DNA from: Heliopora coerulea
Lineage: Eukaryota; Cnidaria; Anthozoa; Scleralcyonacea; Helioporidae
Reading direction: 5' to 3'
DNA: 64,000 bases
NCBI GenBank assembly: GCA_030142905.1
Contig: JASJOG010000163.1
Coordinates: 355,501 to 419,500 of the forward strand
Shown here: positions 1 through 12,944 of the stretch, piece after piece
Position numbering within the stretch: the first letter of the stretch is position 1
How the letters are laid out: every line of letters begins with the position of its first letter
Notes under the pieces: model-generated
What the model was told of the DNA's origin: nothing
Database searches by the model: none
Seen by the model: the letters and a program-made list of their open reading frames with translations, nothing else
Program-made: the position numbers and the translations under genes

Positions 1-73
1 GTTTACGTTGGTTGAAGTTATGTGCTCCGTGTACAGGTTTCATGTGTAATGATTAATGGTCATTTCTTTTCAG

Positions 74-1644
74 AAACCTTGTCTTACTCTCCTAAAATGT
101 ATTTCAAACGAAAGTAGCTGTCCGTGTCCCGAAGGAACTGAATATTGTGAATTTGACGGAGAATGCAAGAAAGGAGATTGTCTTCGTAAAGGTTGTCCCG
201 TGGGTCAGGTATGTGATTTCACTTTTCTAGTTACATAAAAGAGAGGCTCAAGGATCTTTTTGGTGACGAAAGTTGAAAGAAATAAAGCGGACACACTCAA
301 TGTTGGAACAAGGAAACATAAACGTAATATGTGCTGCATGAATGTATGACAATAGTTTTAGTGCACGGGTTACATATCATTCTTATTGTTCTTATGTTTT
401 GTACTGTTTATTTCTAAAAGTTGTCAATGTTGTTTTGTTTCAGGAACATTGCCAGAAAGATGGTGGCGATAAATGCAATTCCCAGACTGAACAATGTTCT
501 CGGGAAGGTTGTCCTGAGGGCAAGGTATGTTATGTTGCTTTATCGTTGTTAACTTGAACAGTTAAAGTACTTACGTTATTTAACTTATAATTTTCATAGT
601 TGCAACAAATTACTGGTAAATATTATGTTTTTTATTTTTAATTTAGAAACAGTGTCGGACAGCTAAGGGCAATAAATGCATTGGTCGGAACGAGGAATGT
701 GAATGTGGTAGAGGCATGGGATACTGTGAATCCAAACAACATTGCATGGCTTTGGAGCGAGTGAAAGATGTATTTGAGTGCCCTCCTCTATGTAGGGAGA
801 AGGATGAGGTAGGTGTTATCTGCTGTAATTTAGCGAGGAAGGTTATATGAATAACTATATCATTTATCAAAGATGTTTTAATGACGTCAGTATTAATTCT
901 TCTTTTAGAGGTACTGTCCATTCAGCAGAAGATGTATTGGTCAGCGACAGTTGTGTCGGTGTCCAGCGGCCACGGTAATATATAAGCGTTCCTATTTTAT
1001 TACTATATAAAGATATCTTTCATGAGAAACGTGTTCTGAATTTCACCGTAGCACCACTTTCCAGTGATGGACTGCGGACAGTGTTTAAGGGAACTTGTTC
1101 GTCTTCATTTTCGTCTTCTGTTAAAACTTTGCATGAATTTGGTTCTATAACAATATTTAAATATTGCTATGATTTCTTTTTTACTTCAGCGAGGTTGTGC
1201 TCCGCTGAAGTCTTGCATCAATGAAACTACACAATGTCCTTGTCCACAAGGCCACACTTACTGTGAAAATACGTGGAGCTGTGTTCCTGATTCTGAAACA
1301 TGTCCCACATGCCCAAGTGGACAGGTATTTACGAGATGTCATTTGTCCAATTACGGACCATCATTCTAAAATTTGAATTGTTTGATTACTCTCTTGTAGT
1401 TTTACTGTGCATTTAAAGGGAGCTGTGTAAATGATGGAGAGGAATGTGGTTGTCGTTCAGGAACAGTAAGTGTCTCTGACAAATATAAGATACTGTGATT
1501 TTTACATCGAAACGCCTTATTTATGTCCTTATTCTGACATTGAGATCTTTTCTGTAGCGATTTTGCCCATATCGCCGACGAAACGATGTTCCTATTTGCG
1601 TTAACGTAACCAAGGGAGAACTGTGCCGATGTCCAGATTCAGAG
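74..1644 (+). other. Cysteine-rich seven-exon cassette, copy 1
   Basis: Seven exons of 135, 81, 162, 66, 135, 66 and 87 bp (244 residues) are all phase 0 at both ends. Each encodes small disulfide-type motifs of the form C-x(5,6)-C ... C-x-C-P-x-G. Exon 1 (74-208) and exon 5 (1190-1324) are paralogous 45-residue units, each with C-P-C-P followed by Y-C-E. The 66-bp exons encode a short unit ending C-x-C-x2-(G/A)-T. The pattern is broadly EB-module-like, but I cannot assign a family with certainty. The intron before exon 1 matches the one that follows exon 7, so at least one more cassette probably lies upstream of the window. Confidence 0.8.
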
Positions 1645-4600
1645 GTACAAAAGAAAGTTTACGTTGGTTGAAGTTATGTGCTCCGTGTACAGGTTTCATG
1701 TGTAATGATTAATGGTCATTTCTTTTCAGAAACCTTGTCTTACTCTCCTAAAATGTATTTCAAACGAAAGTAGCTGTCCGTGTCCCGAAGGAACTGAATA
1801 TTGTGAATTTGACGGAGAATGCAAGAAAGGAGATTGTCCTCGTAAAGGTTGTCTCGAGGGTCAGGTGTGTGATTTTAGTTTTGTTAGGTAGAACTAAAAG
1901 TCAAAAATCATGGCTAAGGAAGTTTCAGAGAAATAAAGTGCACGCCTCGCTTGCTGCTAGGGAAAAAGGAAACGAAAAAATAATACGCGCTGTATAAATG
2001 AATGACAGTAGTTTCAATGCACTGTTTACATTTCATTCTCATTGTTCTTATGTTTTGTACTGTTTATTTCATAAAGTTGTTAATGTTTTATTTCAGGAAC
2101 ATTGCCAGAAAGATGGTGTCCATAAATGTAACCCTGAGAATGAGCAATGTTCTCGCGAAGGTTGTCCTGAGGGCAAGGTATGTTGCTTTATCGTTGTTTC
2201 GCTGGAGCCGTTAAACCCCTTTTGTTGTTTCACTTATATTTTTCATAGTTACGAGAAATTACCAGTAGATGGCAATAGACGAACCAGGCGGGAAACGTAA
2301 TCTTGTTAAGAATATTAATTCCCAGCATAAAGTTTTATGTTAGCTGCATCTTCTTACTTTATCCTCTTACAAACTCATTACCTACTCATCTCATCGTCCA
2401 CCTCATTAACACGTTAATCCCGTCTTACACCTAATTACTTCCTGTCATTGTTAATAGTTAGCATATAAGATGTCGCAAGACTAGCGACGAAGCGTCAGTA
2501 AAATTAATTTCTGTTTTTATTAATGTCCCCGTTATTATGGGTCTTTTTAAAACTTTATGATGGTTATTAATATTCTTAACAAGATTACCAGTAGATATTA
2601 TGATTTTTGTTTTTAATTTAGAAACAATGTCGGACAGTTACGGGCAGTAAATGCATCGGTCGGAATGAGGAATGTGAATGTGGTAGAGGCATGGGATACT
2701 GTGAATCCAAACAACATTGCATGCCTCTGGAGCGAGTGAACGATGTATTTGAGTGCCCTCCTCTGTGTAGGGAGAAGGATGAGGTAAGTGTTATCTGCCA
2801 TAATTTCGCGGGGGAGATTATTATAAGGAATGTGTATCTTTTTTTCAATTTTTTAATAACGTCAGCGTTAAAACTTTTTTTGCAGAGATACTGTCCTTTC
2901 AGCAGAAGATGTATTGGTCAGCGACAGTTGTGTAGGTGTCCAGCGGCAACGGTAAGATTTAAATGCTTCTAGCATCCCAATTTTACTGCTTGAAATATAT
3001 TTTTAAACACTATCGTGTTCCGAATTTGACTGTGATACTACTTTTCACTAATGAGCTACCGAAATTCTTACTACGGAATTGTCCTTTATCTTCACTCTTC
3101 AGTAGTTCCCTCACCTTGTTAAAACTTTGTCTACATATTATTTCATAACAATACTTAAATATTGCTATGATTTTTTTTTTTGACTTCAGCGTGGTTGTGC
3201 TACCCTGAAGTCTTGCATCAATGAAACTACACAATGTCCTTGTCCACAAAGCCACACTTACTGTGAAAATACGTGGAGCTGTGTTCCTGATTCTGAAACA
3301 TGTCCCACATGCCCAAGTGGACAGGTATTAAGATGCGTTATTTCTACAATTCTGGTTAATCAGTGCGTAAAATTTTAATTGTTTGACTCCTCTCTCTTGC
3401 AGTCTTACTGTGTATTTAAAGGCGGCTGTGTAAATGGTGGGGAGGAGTGTGGTTGTCCTTCAGGAACAGTGAGTGACTTGCACAGATATAAACTGCTGCG
3501 ACTTTCGTCAAACTGTCTTATTTATGTCCTTATTCTAACATTGAGATTTTTTTGTGCAGCGATTTTGCCCATATCGCCGACGGAACGATATTCCTATTTG
3601 CGTTAACAAAACCAAGGGAGAATTATGCCGATGTCCAGATTCAGAGGTATAAAAGAAACGTGAGGTTCATTGCTGTTTCATGGTCCACGTGCAGGTTTCA
3701 TGTGTTGTGGTTAATCGCAATTTCTTTTCAGAAACCTTGTCTTACTCTCCTAAAATGTATTTCAAACGAAAGTAGCTGTCCGTGTCCAGAAGGAACTGAA
3801 TATTGTGAATTTGACGGAGAATGCAAGAAAGGAGATTGTCCTCGTAGAGGTTGTCTCGAGGGTCAGGTGTGTGATTTTATTGTGGCTATAGATTTTGCAG
3901 GTCACTTGCTGAGTGTTGTTTTTAATAATTTCTGAACATTCTTTTGCTGATTGTTTCTAAATGGATGTTATCTTGTTGAATTTCAGAAACATTGCAGCAC
4001 GAAAGATGGTCATAAATGTATCGCTAAGGATGAGCAATGTGAATGTCAGGTGTGTGATGTGTTTTAGGATAACCGGCTCGAAAGTCGGGCGATATATTTT
4101 GGATTATATTACACCGTGCCATGATGGAATAGTACCGTTATTTTCTTTCTGATCCTTCATTAGGGTGACTGTGAGCCAACAGTTAAACCTGAACCCAGAC
4201 GTGAATCTGAACCTACACGTAAACCTCAACCCACACGTAAACCTCAACCCACACGTGAACCTCAACCCACACGTAAACCTCAATCCACACGTAAACCTCA
4301 ACCCACACGTGAACCTCAATCCACACGTAAACCTCAACCCACACGTGAACCTCAACCCACACGTAAATCTGAACCCACACGTGAACCTCAACCCACACGT
4401 AAACCTCAATCCACACGTAAACCTCAATCCACACGTAAACCTGAACCCACACGTGAACCTGAACCCACACGTAAACCTCAACCCACACGTGAACCTCAAC
4501 CCACACGTGAACCTCAATCCACACGTAAACCTCAACCCACACGTGAACCTCAACCCACACGTAAATCTGAACCCACACGTGAACCTCAACCCACACGTAA

Positions 4601-7600
4601 ACCTCAACCCACACGTAAACCTGAACCCACACGTGAACCTGAACCCACACGTGAACTTCAACCCACACGTAAACCTGAACCCACACGTAAACCTCAATCC
4701 ACACGTAAACCTCAACCCACACGTAAACCTCAACCCACACGTAAACCTCAATCCACACGTAAACCTGAACCCACACGTGAACCTCAACCCACACGTAAAC
4801 CTCAATCCACAAGTAAACCTCAACCTAAACCACCCCAGGAAGGTGATTACTTATTCGCAGGAACAATGTTTTCAAATATTCCCGACGAGAAAAACACAGG
4901 GAAAGTACTCAGCGAGGTTTTCGAAGGCCTTGAATTTAGGGAGGCGACCGTGGAAGAAGTAATTGGCAATGTTGGTTCTTGGCAAGTTGGTAAGAGTGTC
5001 AGGAAACGGGAAATTCAATGGAGCAACGTTAATAAAGGTTCGACGATTCCAAGAGATGGCAATCTCAGACTCAAACCAGGTAGCCCTGATGTTCATGGTT
5101 TTGACGGAATACACTTAAAGATTAACGATGTATCCAAATACATTGGCGTCCTCGTAAATCCTTGTGTCACGCCAAAACTGAAGATCAAGAAGACTCTTGA
5201 AGGAAGGGAGGATACGGTTTTGAATTTTAATCTTGACGACGTCGTTGAGATTAGACGAGTCCGTAAAGGATCATCAACCCCAAACCTTGTAGAGGAATAC
5301 AACCATGTTATCCCCAAGGTTGTGTTAGATGCCTACAAGGCCATGTTGGAGAGGCCTCTTGGTCAAAATCTTAGCGTACTGGTTAAGCCGTCCAGGTTTG
5401 GTTCTATCCACGAACAAGTCAGGGATGACGTATTGGTTGAGAATGAACGGCCAGGACCGAAAGCCTCCGTTGCCAATAGGTACTAATTTTATTTGTTATT
5501 TTTCAAATTATAGCCTTGCTCTATGTTTGGAGAAAATTGTTCTTCGGATATGTAAAATATTGTTCCCAGCTAATTGTTACCTCATGTTATTCGTTTGTTG
5601 TGTAGTAAATCCGAAGTAAAGATCTTTTCTAAACAGAGTAGACTGCTATTTAAGCCGACAAGAGACTATTTTGGTCAGGCGATCCTTGAAGTGATCCCCG
5701 TTGACGTGTCATCAAGTATCAATGCTCTCAGGTGAGTAAGTAGTTTGAAATGAATGAAACGAACCGTTGAAGTTATTTTCAAAGTGTGACCGAAATAATT
5801 TGGAAGTGCCTTGTGAGAAAACTACACTGAGCTGTTAAACGTTAACTGTGAGTTAAAGACGGCAGAGAATAATGTCACAGCTAATCACTTGTGTACAAAA
5901 GGGTGAATAGGTTGCGAAGAACAAGTGAAGATTCTGCGGCTGAAATACTAACCAATGCCAGACCAGTTTCAGTGGTGACCACTGGAGCAAAAACAGAAAG
6001 CAACAGTACTCCACAACAACAGCAAAAAGAAACACAATCGGCAACGACAACAGCAGCGACAGCAATAACAACTTCAAAAACAACTAGAACAGCGCTACAA
6101 CGGCTGTAATAGCAACAGCAGCAACAACAACGACAACGACAACAAGAGCAGCCACTGCACCAGTCTCACAACATGTACTACAACAACAACAGCAAGAGTA
6201 AAAGCAGCTAGAACAGCAACAACAGCGACAACAGCGACAAGAACAACATCAACAGCAAACAGCTACAGCAACAACAATAACAAACAACTACAATAAAAAC
6301 AAATAACAACAACAACAAACAACAACAGCAACAAACAACAACAACAAACAACAACAACAAATAATAACAACAACAACAAACAACGACAACAACAACAAAT
6401 AACAACAACGACAACAAATAACAACAAACAACAACAACAAACAACAACAGCAAACAACAACAACAAACAACTACAACAACAACTACTACTACATTGACGG
6501 CAAACGACAACGAACACAACAACAACAACAACAGCTGCTGCAACATCAACAAGACAAAGAGCTGAGCAACAAATACTACAACAGGAACAAGAGCAATGGC
6601 AACGAGAACAGAAGTTAAAAATACAATGACAACAACGATAACAACATCAACAGTAAGAGAATCGTTGTGGTTGTTAACGATAACATGTGGGGTGTAACAT
6701 CGACATCGCTAGATTGATAAACAGCGATAATCAAAATGGGACTAATTTGATTGACTTGTCTTTTCCTTATAATTTACCAGCAATATCCGTGATCTATGTG
6801 CAGTTGGTAGAGAGGTCAGCAACATTACAATCACACTCACCAATGTCAATGATCGGCCAACTGTTCGTACGGAAGAAAACAAAATGAAGAGACCCATGTT
6901 GAATATCAAAGCTCCATCCCTGCCTTACAAAATGGAAAGAGACAGCGACAACGAAGGATTTTATATTCGTGATGTGGGAAGAAAAGGTGAGAAAAACATT
7001 GATAACCTTCTTTCCGGTATTTTTCGTGTTGATCATTCCTAACACTCGTTCAATTTGCTCACTCGTGAGAGATATCACCAAAACTTGAAGATAAAATTCA
7101 CATATCTACACGGTCATGTAATATCCTCAAAACCTGCCCTCGAGTGCTTTAGAGACTTGAAAACTTCATTTATTCTTTTAGTTGGTGAAGATAAAGATCG
7201 CGATGCACTAGGTATTGCTGTGGTAAGTGCGAAAGAAACCGAAATCGGTGAGTGGCAATATCTTGACAGCAGTGGAGCTTGGCAAACTATCAACATCGAT
7301 GGCCAAATCAACGAGGACGGCGTTGTGATGGGAGAAACGGCGCAGCTTCTCTTTCTGCCTCCTGATCAAAAGATAAGGTTCAAGCCCTTGGAAAGTACAA
7401 AGCTCTGGACAATAGAAGACGCGATGGACCACACGACGCTTCGATTTCTTTTGTGGGATCAAACTGATGAATTAGGGCTTGGCGTTGATTCTGTCGCTTT
7501 ACAAAGTATGTTAATGTAAAGTTGATGTATCTTTATTCATGGATATTATGGTCTAATGTATGTTCTTAGTCCATGAAGTCGCCACAGTTGGATGACAGAT

Positions 7601-10600
7601 CTTCTGGATAATGAATATCACCTTTTCATTGAATTTATACAACACAAATTTTTTCTTCTTTTACATTTAAATTAATTCGTGTTGTTTTCCAATTTTTATG
7701 TTATTTAAAGACGAAGTACTAGATATCAGCACGCTGAATAGTGTGCGAATTTGTTCAGTACGTAAAGTGTTTCCATCCCTGTATTTATTAAGAATTTGGA
7801 AGGAAAAAAACCCAGGAAATAATCCACATTTGTACGAACGTTTTCGTAGGACAGGTCTTCTGACGCACAACGACCTTCTCAGAAAACTCTCCGTCGCACA
7901 CAGAGTCAATCCACTGCATAGCAATTATCTATAGTTTAAGTAATCCTGGGGGGAGTTGTTAAAAGCAAGATTATCCCTGATCCGAGATTACCGGTTTATC
8001 AGTTGTTTAGTTTCGTACATTTTCTCTTAGCAGTTGAGGTCAAATTTTAAAACATAATCTCTCTTTTGTTCCTCTCAAAGCCTGTCATGAAAAAACTTGA
8101 CCTTTTTTGAGGAAGATCCTTTGAATTTGCCTTGCAATTTTGACACTAATGTAGCATTAAGCTAATCCCCTTCAGAACAACTAGGTCCAGATTTTGAACA
8201 ATTGATTCTAAAGCTTCTTTCACCTTTAGTTTGTTATCTACCTTTACATTGTATCTTTCTATTAGTTGATCCGATGATCCAAAAGTACTACCACATAATT
8301 TTATTTACTTATCTAACTAATTTTATTTTTCGTTTATTGTTATTTTATTTTCTTCTTTTAATTTTCAAGACAACACAGCAATCAGCGAGAAAGTAATCAG
8401 CTGTACTATTCAACGGCGTGGTTGCGACGGCGAAGAAGGGTCAATGAAAACGATCAACGAGTGTAATAAATGCGGCGAGAAATCTTGCAAGAAATGCGAT
8501 GGTGGCCTTGATTCCGACGCACTCATAAACGACTGCGGTCATTGCGTTTTGGGTCAGACAGGAAAAGCAAAAACTTTTGGAAAGGACTGCAAAGGTGTGT
8601 GTGGCGGAGAGTACATCAGGATTGAAAGCTGTAACGTTTGCCACAAACGAGGTAGTAGGGGCTTCGTGGATTGTGCTGGGAATTGTGGCGGAACTGCGAG
8701 AATAAATCGCTGTAATAAATGCTCAAAAAATCCAAATGATGGCGTGGATGCTTGCGGGGTTTGCAATGGTAATGGCAGTTCATGTGCAGGGTGTGATGGA
8801 GTTCCTAACAGTGGAAAAGTGATGGACTATTGTAAGAAATGTCGATCTCCACAGTCACCTGAATTTAATACAGGATGTGTGAGTATTGACCGGGTTTCAG
8901 CAAAGTCGATCACCCTAGGACGGGAACACGAACTGGTGATTTATGGCGCTGGCTTACCAAAGGATGAAATTGCGTGCCAGCTTCGGTCTGGCAACGCAAG
9001 GATTAAAGCAACCAAAATTGTATCTGAAAACGGTAAATCTATGAAACTGTCGCTGCCGCCTATAAGTACTTCTGGAAAGTACGAAATGAGCTGTACAATC
9101 GGTGGAGTCGAGTATACGAAAGACGATTTAAGTGTTTTTGTTTACGACATGGAAGAAGTCAGAGTAATCCGAGTGGAACCTGACGAGATCGACGTTGGAA
9201 GCAATGTGACAGAAGTTCTTATTACTGGTACGGGTTTTGTGGACACTGGTGAAGTGTTTTGCGTGTACGAGGTTGAGAACGGACAATTTTCTTCTCGACA
9301 ACTCAAAAAGCCAACTTCAATTAAAAGTCGAGGAGAATTTATCGATAGCACCAAAGTCAAATGTAAAGTCATTAAAATGCGCTCCTCACTTCGGGTGAAA
9401 CTTTCGGTCAGTCTTTCACGAAATGATCGAATAAACTCCTCAGTGGAACTCATCTGGTATGCAAAGGAGCCTAGGTTAGTTAAATATTCCTTGAATTATC
9501 GCTCAAAGAAGATTTTCATTGAATTCGATGGCTCTGTGAGGAAATTGGACGATTGTAGACAGCTGTTTATTGAATCAACAATAGCAAAACTGACAGACTT
9601 GGCAGAGAAAAAACAATTTAAATGTTATTTCAAAAGACCAGAGGAACTTGTCATTTCTTTGCCTGTTGAATCAATCATTAAAGATGGTAAGTTGAAATTA
9701 TTGCCTCCATCTTACTCTACCCTATCCATGTTTATCCTATCGTTTCCTATCCCATCCCATCCTATCCCATCCCATTCTTTCCCATCCCATTCTTTTTCGA
9801 CCTTTCTTACCACACTCCTTCCTGTAATACCCTGATCCATCATGCTGTAAACAATCCTACCATTGTCCACCAATGCTTCATAATTTACTTCTAACAGACA
9901 CCTACTTCATTTCAAACTAAATATACGTGGCCGAACTAAACCAACCGCCATACGCTGCATAGTGTATCTCTTGATATCTTATTATCCCATCCTAACAACC
10001 AAATATTCTTTGAATTTTTCCTTGTATAGACATTAATCTCGAATTCAAACCAGAAGCCATCAAAGCAAACGAACCATTTAGCCGTACCTCTGCACTCAAA
10101 GTCACTGTTAAAACTCCAGCTGAAAGGCTAGTTCCTGTCGCTATCATTTCATCTCCAGCCCAAGTTGGTTTCTGTGATTCCGTCAAAGTGTCTGGCAGAA
10201 ATTCAAGAAATACCGGAGGAAGAAAGTTTAACTGTTCGTGGTCTGTTAATGTTACTGACGAAGATGCAATGAGCGAAGAGGAAAAACGAGATCTTACTGG
10301 CATTCGAAGTAAATTGGCCAAGAAAAGTTGCGTACTAGACATCCCTAGCACCAACTTGAAACCAGGAATTAAATATAAATTTAACCTTAAAGTGACTAAT
10401 TTTATGAAAGAGCAGAGCAGAGTCACTTCACACGTCATAAAGAGATCCCAGAGAAAAGTGCCTTCGGTCACATTCCTCACTCAATCAGAGAGGTTTGATT
10501 TGTCCAAACGTAAACTTCTAATTCGAGCGAGAGCCAAAAGTTCAAAATGTGTTAAAAGTTCCGATATCGGCTTCTTGTGGAGCTCTGATGTCGACTCAGG

Positions 10601-12907
10601 TTTGGAACTGAGCAATAAGGAGAAACAGGAAAAGCAGCTGTCCATACCAAGGTAACGAAATCTCGACATTTCTTTGCATGATTTGTATTCATTTCTGTTC
10701 AGTCTTATTTGGTAGAACTGAGCTATTTGCTGTGCTGTTCTTGACTATTCCAGTTTTGTAATTTTCATTACTATAGATTACTGTACTTTATTATCCAACT
10801 ATGACGTCACATCACACCACATCAGATCACATCAAATCAGATCACATCACACCACACCACACCACACCACATTACACCACATCACACCACATCACATCAC
10901 ACCGCATTACACAACATCACATCACACCGCATTACACATCACATCACACCGCATTACACAACATCACATATCATATCACATCACATTACACCACGTCACA
11001 CCACGTCACACCACATCACACCACATCACATCACACCGCACCACATTACACTGCACCACATCACGCCACATTACACCACATCATCACATCGCACCACATT
11101 ACACCACATCCCACCACACCACACCACATCACACCACATCACACCGCATCACATTACACCACATTAATCCACATCAGGCCACACCACAATACCCGCACAT
11201 CACTGTACAGTACAGTGTCTTACCATACTAAATCTGACATCACATAACACATCAAACTACGCTTCCCATCTCACAACACTACCCCATACTACACTACACT
11301 TCTCGTTTCATTGAAAAACTACACCCCAACTCAACACAACATCACTCTATACAGCACACCACCCTACACTAAACTACTTCCCACCATACCAAACCGATCA
11401 TAACCAGATTACACAGTAAACCATCCTAAATCACTCACAGTCATATTACGTAACCCAAACCATAGTCCTTTACACTAGAACAAACTACACCGTGCGACAA
11501 GGAAGCACGCCATATTTCGTTTCAGATTAGATAGATTATAGGCGTCTTTAATTCTCGACTTCAGGGAACGTCTGGAGTGTAACAAAACATATCAGTTCAG
11601 TGTCCGAGCATTTATGATGGCCACGTCGGATTTATACAGTAAGCCAGCAAATTTGTTTTTTTTCCCTTGGTATAGCTGTATAGCCGTTGTAACGAACATT
11701 AACTATCAAATAGGCTTTTTCTGTATGTTGTCATTCCGGAATTCGGTATAAAGTTTTGTTTATTGTTACTAAGTTTGCGACTTATTACTCATCCTTTCGC
11801 CTGTGCTTTCGGCAATCCACAACGGAAGAGACAAAACACCATTTCGTTCATACTATTGCTGGAGTAGGTCCAAAATCATACAATTTCAGCCTGTTTATTT
11901 CCACAAAGAACGTTCCACAAATTTTTTCATTAGTTATTTCCGAACTACCTGATTTATATTTTAGCTTTGCGTGCCTCTTCCGCAGTAATGTCGTCTGGGT
12001 AATGAAGGCAAAAAGAAACATGAAGCAATTTTGACATAGTCTTATTTGGCATACTCATTTTTTGCTTCACCGTGTCATGAGATCTCTCCATGAAAAATAC
12101 CAAGTGGGACGAGTTTTAAAGTTTTAAAATATTTTAAAATATTCTTGTGAAAATGGAACATTACGAACTCTCAAATAATTTTACGTTAGATATATGAAGG
12201 TACAACTGGAGAAAATTAAAAATATCAGACGCTAAAGAAATGTTTTGGTCCTTTTTTGGTCAGCTTACCTCGCATTTCGCACTTCTTTGTGTTGTTTTTC
12301 TGGCTTCGTAATTAATGTCACCAGTCGATCGACTCGTCGATTGCTCAGTCAGTTAATACTTTAGACAATTTCATTTAATTAGGCTCTGTAAGCACCAATA
12401 TTACAACTAAGCCAGCTCCCCTGAAGGTCGAAATTGGAGGAGGAGACCGAGTAATTGCAGCCAATGGTATACTCAAGTTAATGGCTAGGTAAGAAGGCAA
12501 TTATTGAACTTGGTGGTGGTGGTATTCATGGGAGTTAGATGTTGGCCTTCGTGGTGATGTGCTGTTAGGCCAGGGTCTGCGTTTGTTTTGATCTTGGTGT
12601 CAGTGCTGGTGCTAATGTTCGCTCGTTTTCTTGAGTCTGCTGTTGGTGCTGATGTCAGCGTTGACACAGGCATTATAATTAGTTAGCTTCACTGGAATGA
12701 ACTTGACAAAGACTAAATTAAAGGTTCATCCAAGGATAAAAATGAAATTAATAAAAATAAAGAAAAGACTAAGAAGAAGAAATAAAAACACGTGTTGATG
12801 TTGTTGTTTTTATTGTTGTTGTTGTTGTTGTTGATTGTGATAGTGATGTTGCTGTCGTTGTTGTCGTTTCGTGGATGGTTTGTTCTTGTAGTTATTTTGG
12901 TTATTGA

Positions 12908-12944
<37 letters not shown>

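Noticed and set aside
4104..4962. Long alternative-frame proteins over the 18-bp repeat (PHVNLN, RFTCGL, VEVYVW)
   Set aside because: They are by-products of an 18-bp period. Only the frame beginning at 4164 joins flanking exons in phase and continues into the cadherin-like part.
6208..6552. Hydrophobic minus-strand open frames over the CAA repeat
   Set aside because: Low-complexity translation of a triplet repeat inside an intron.
10801..11247. His/Thr-rich open frame
   Set aside because: Translation of a CACATCACACC simple repeat within an intron.
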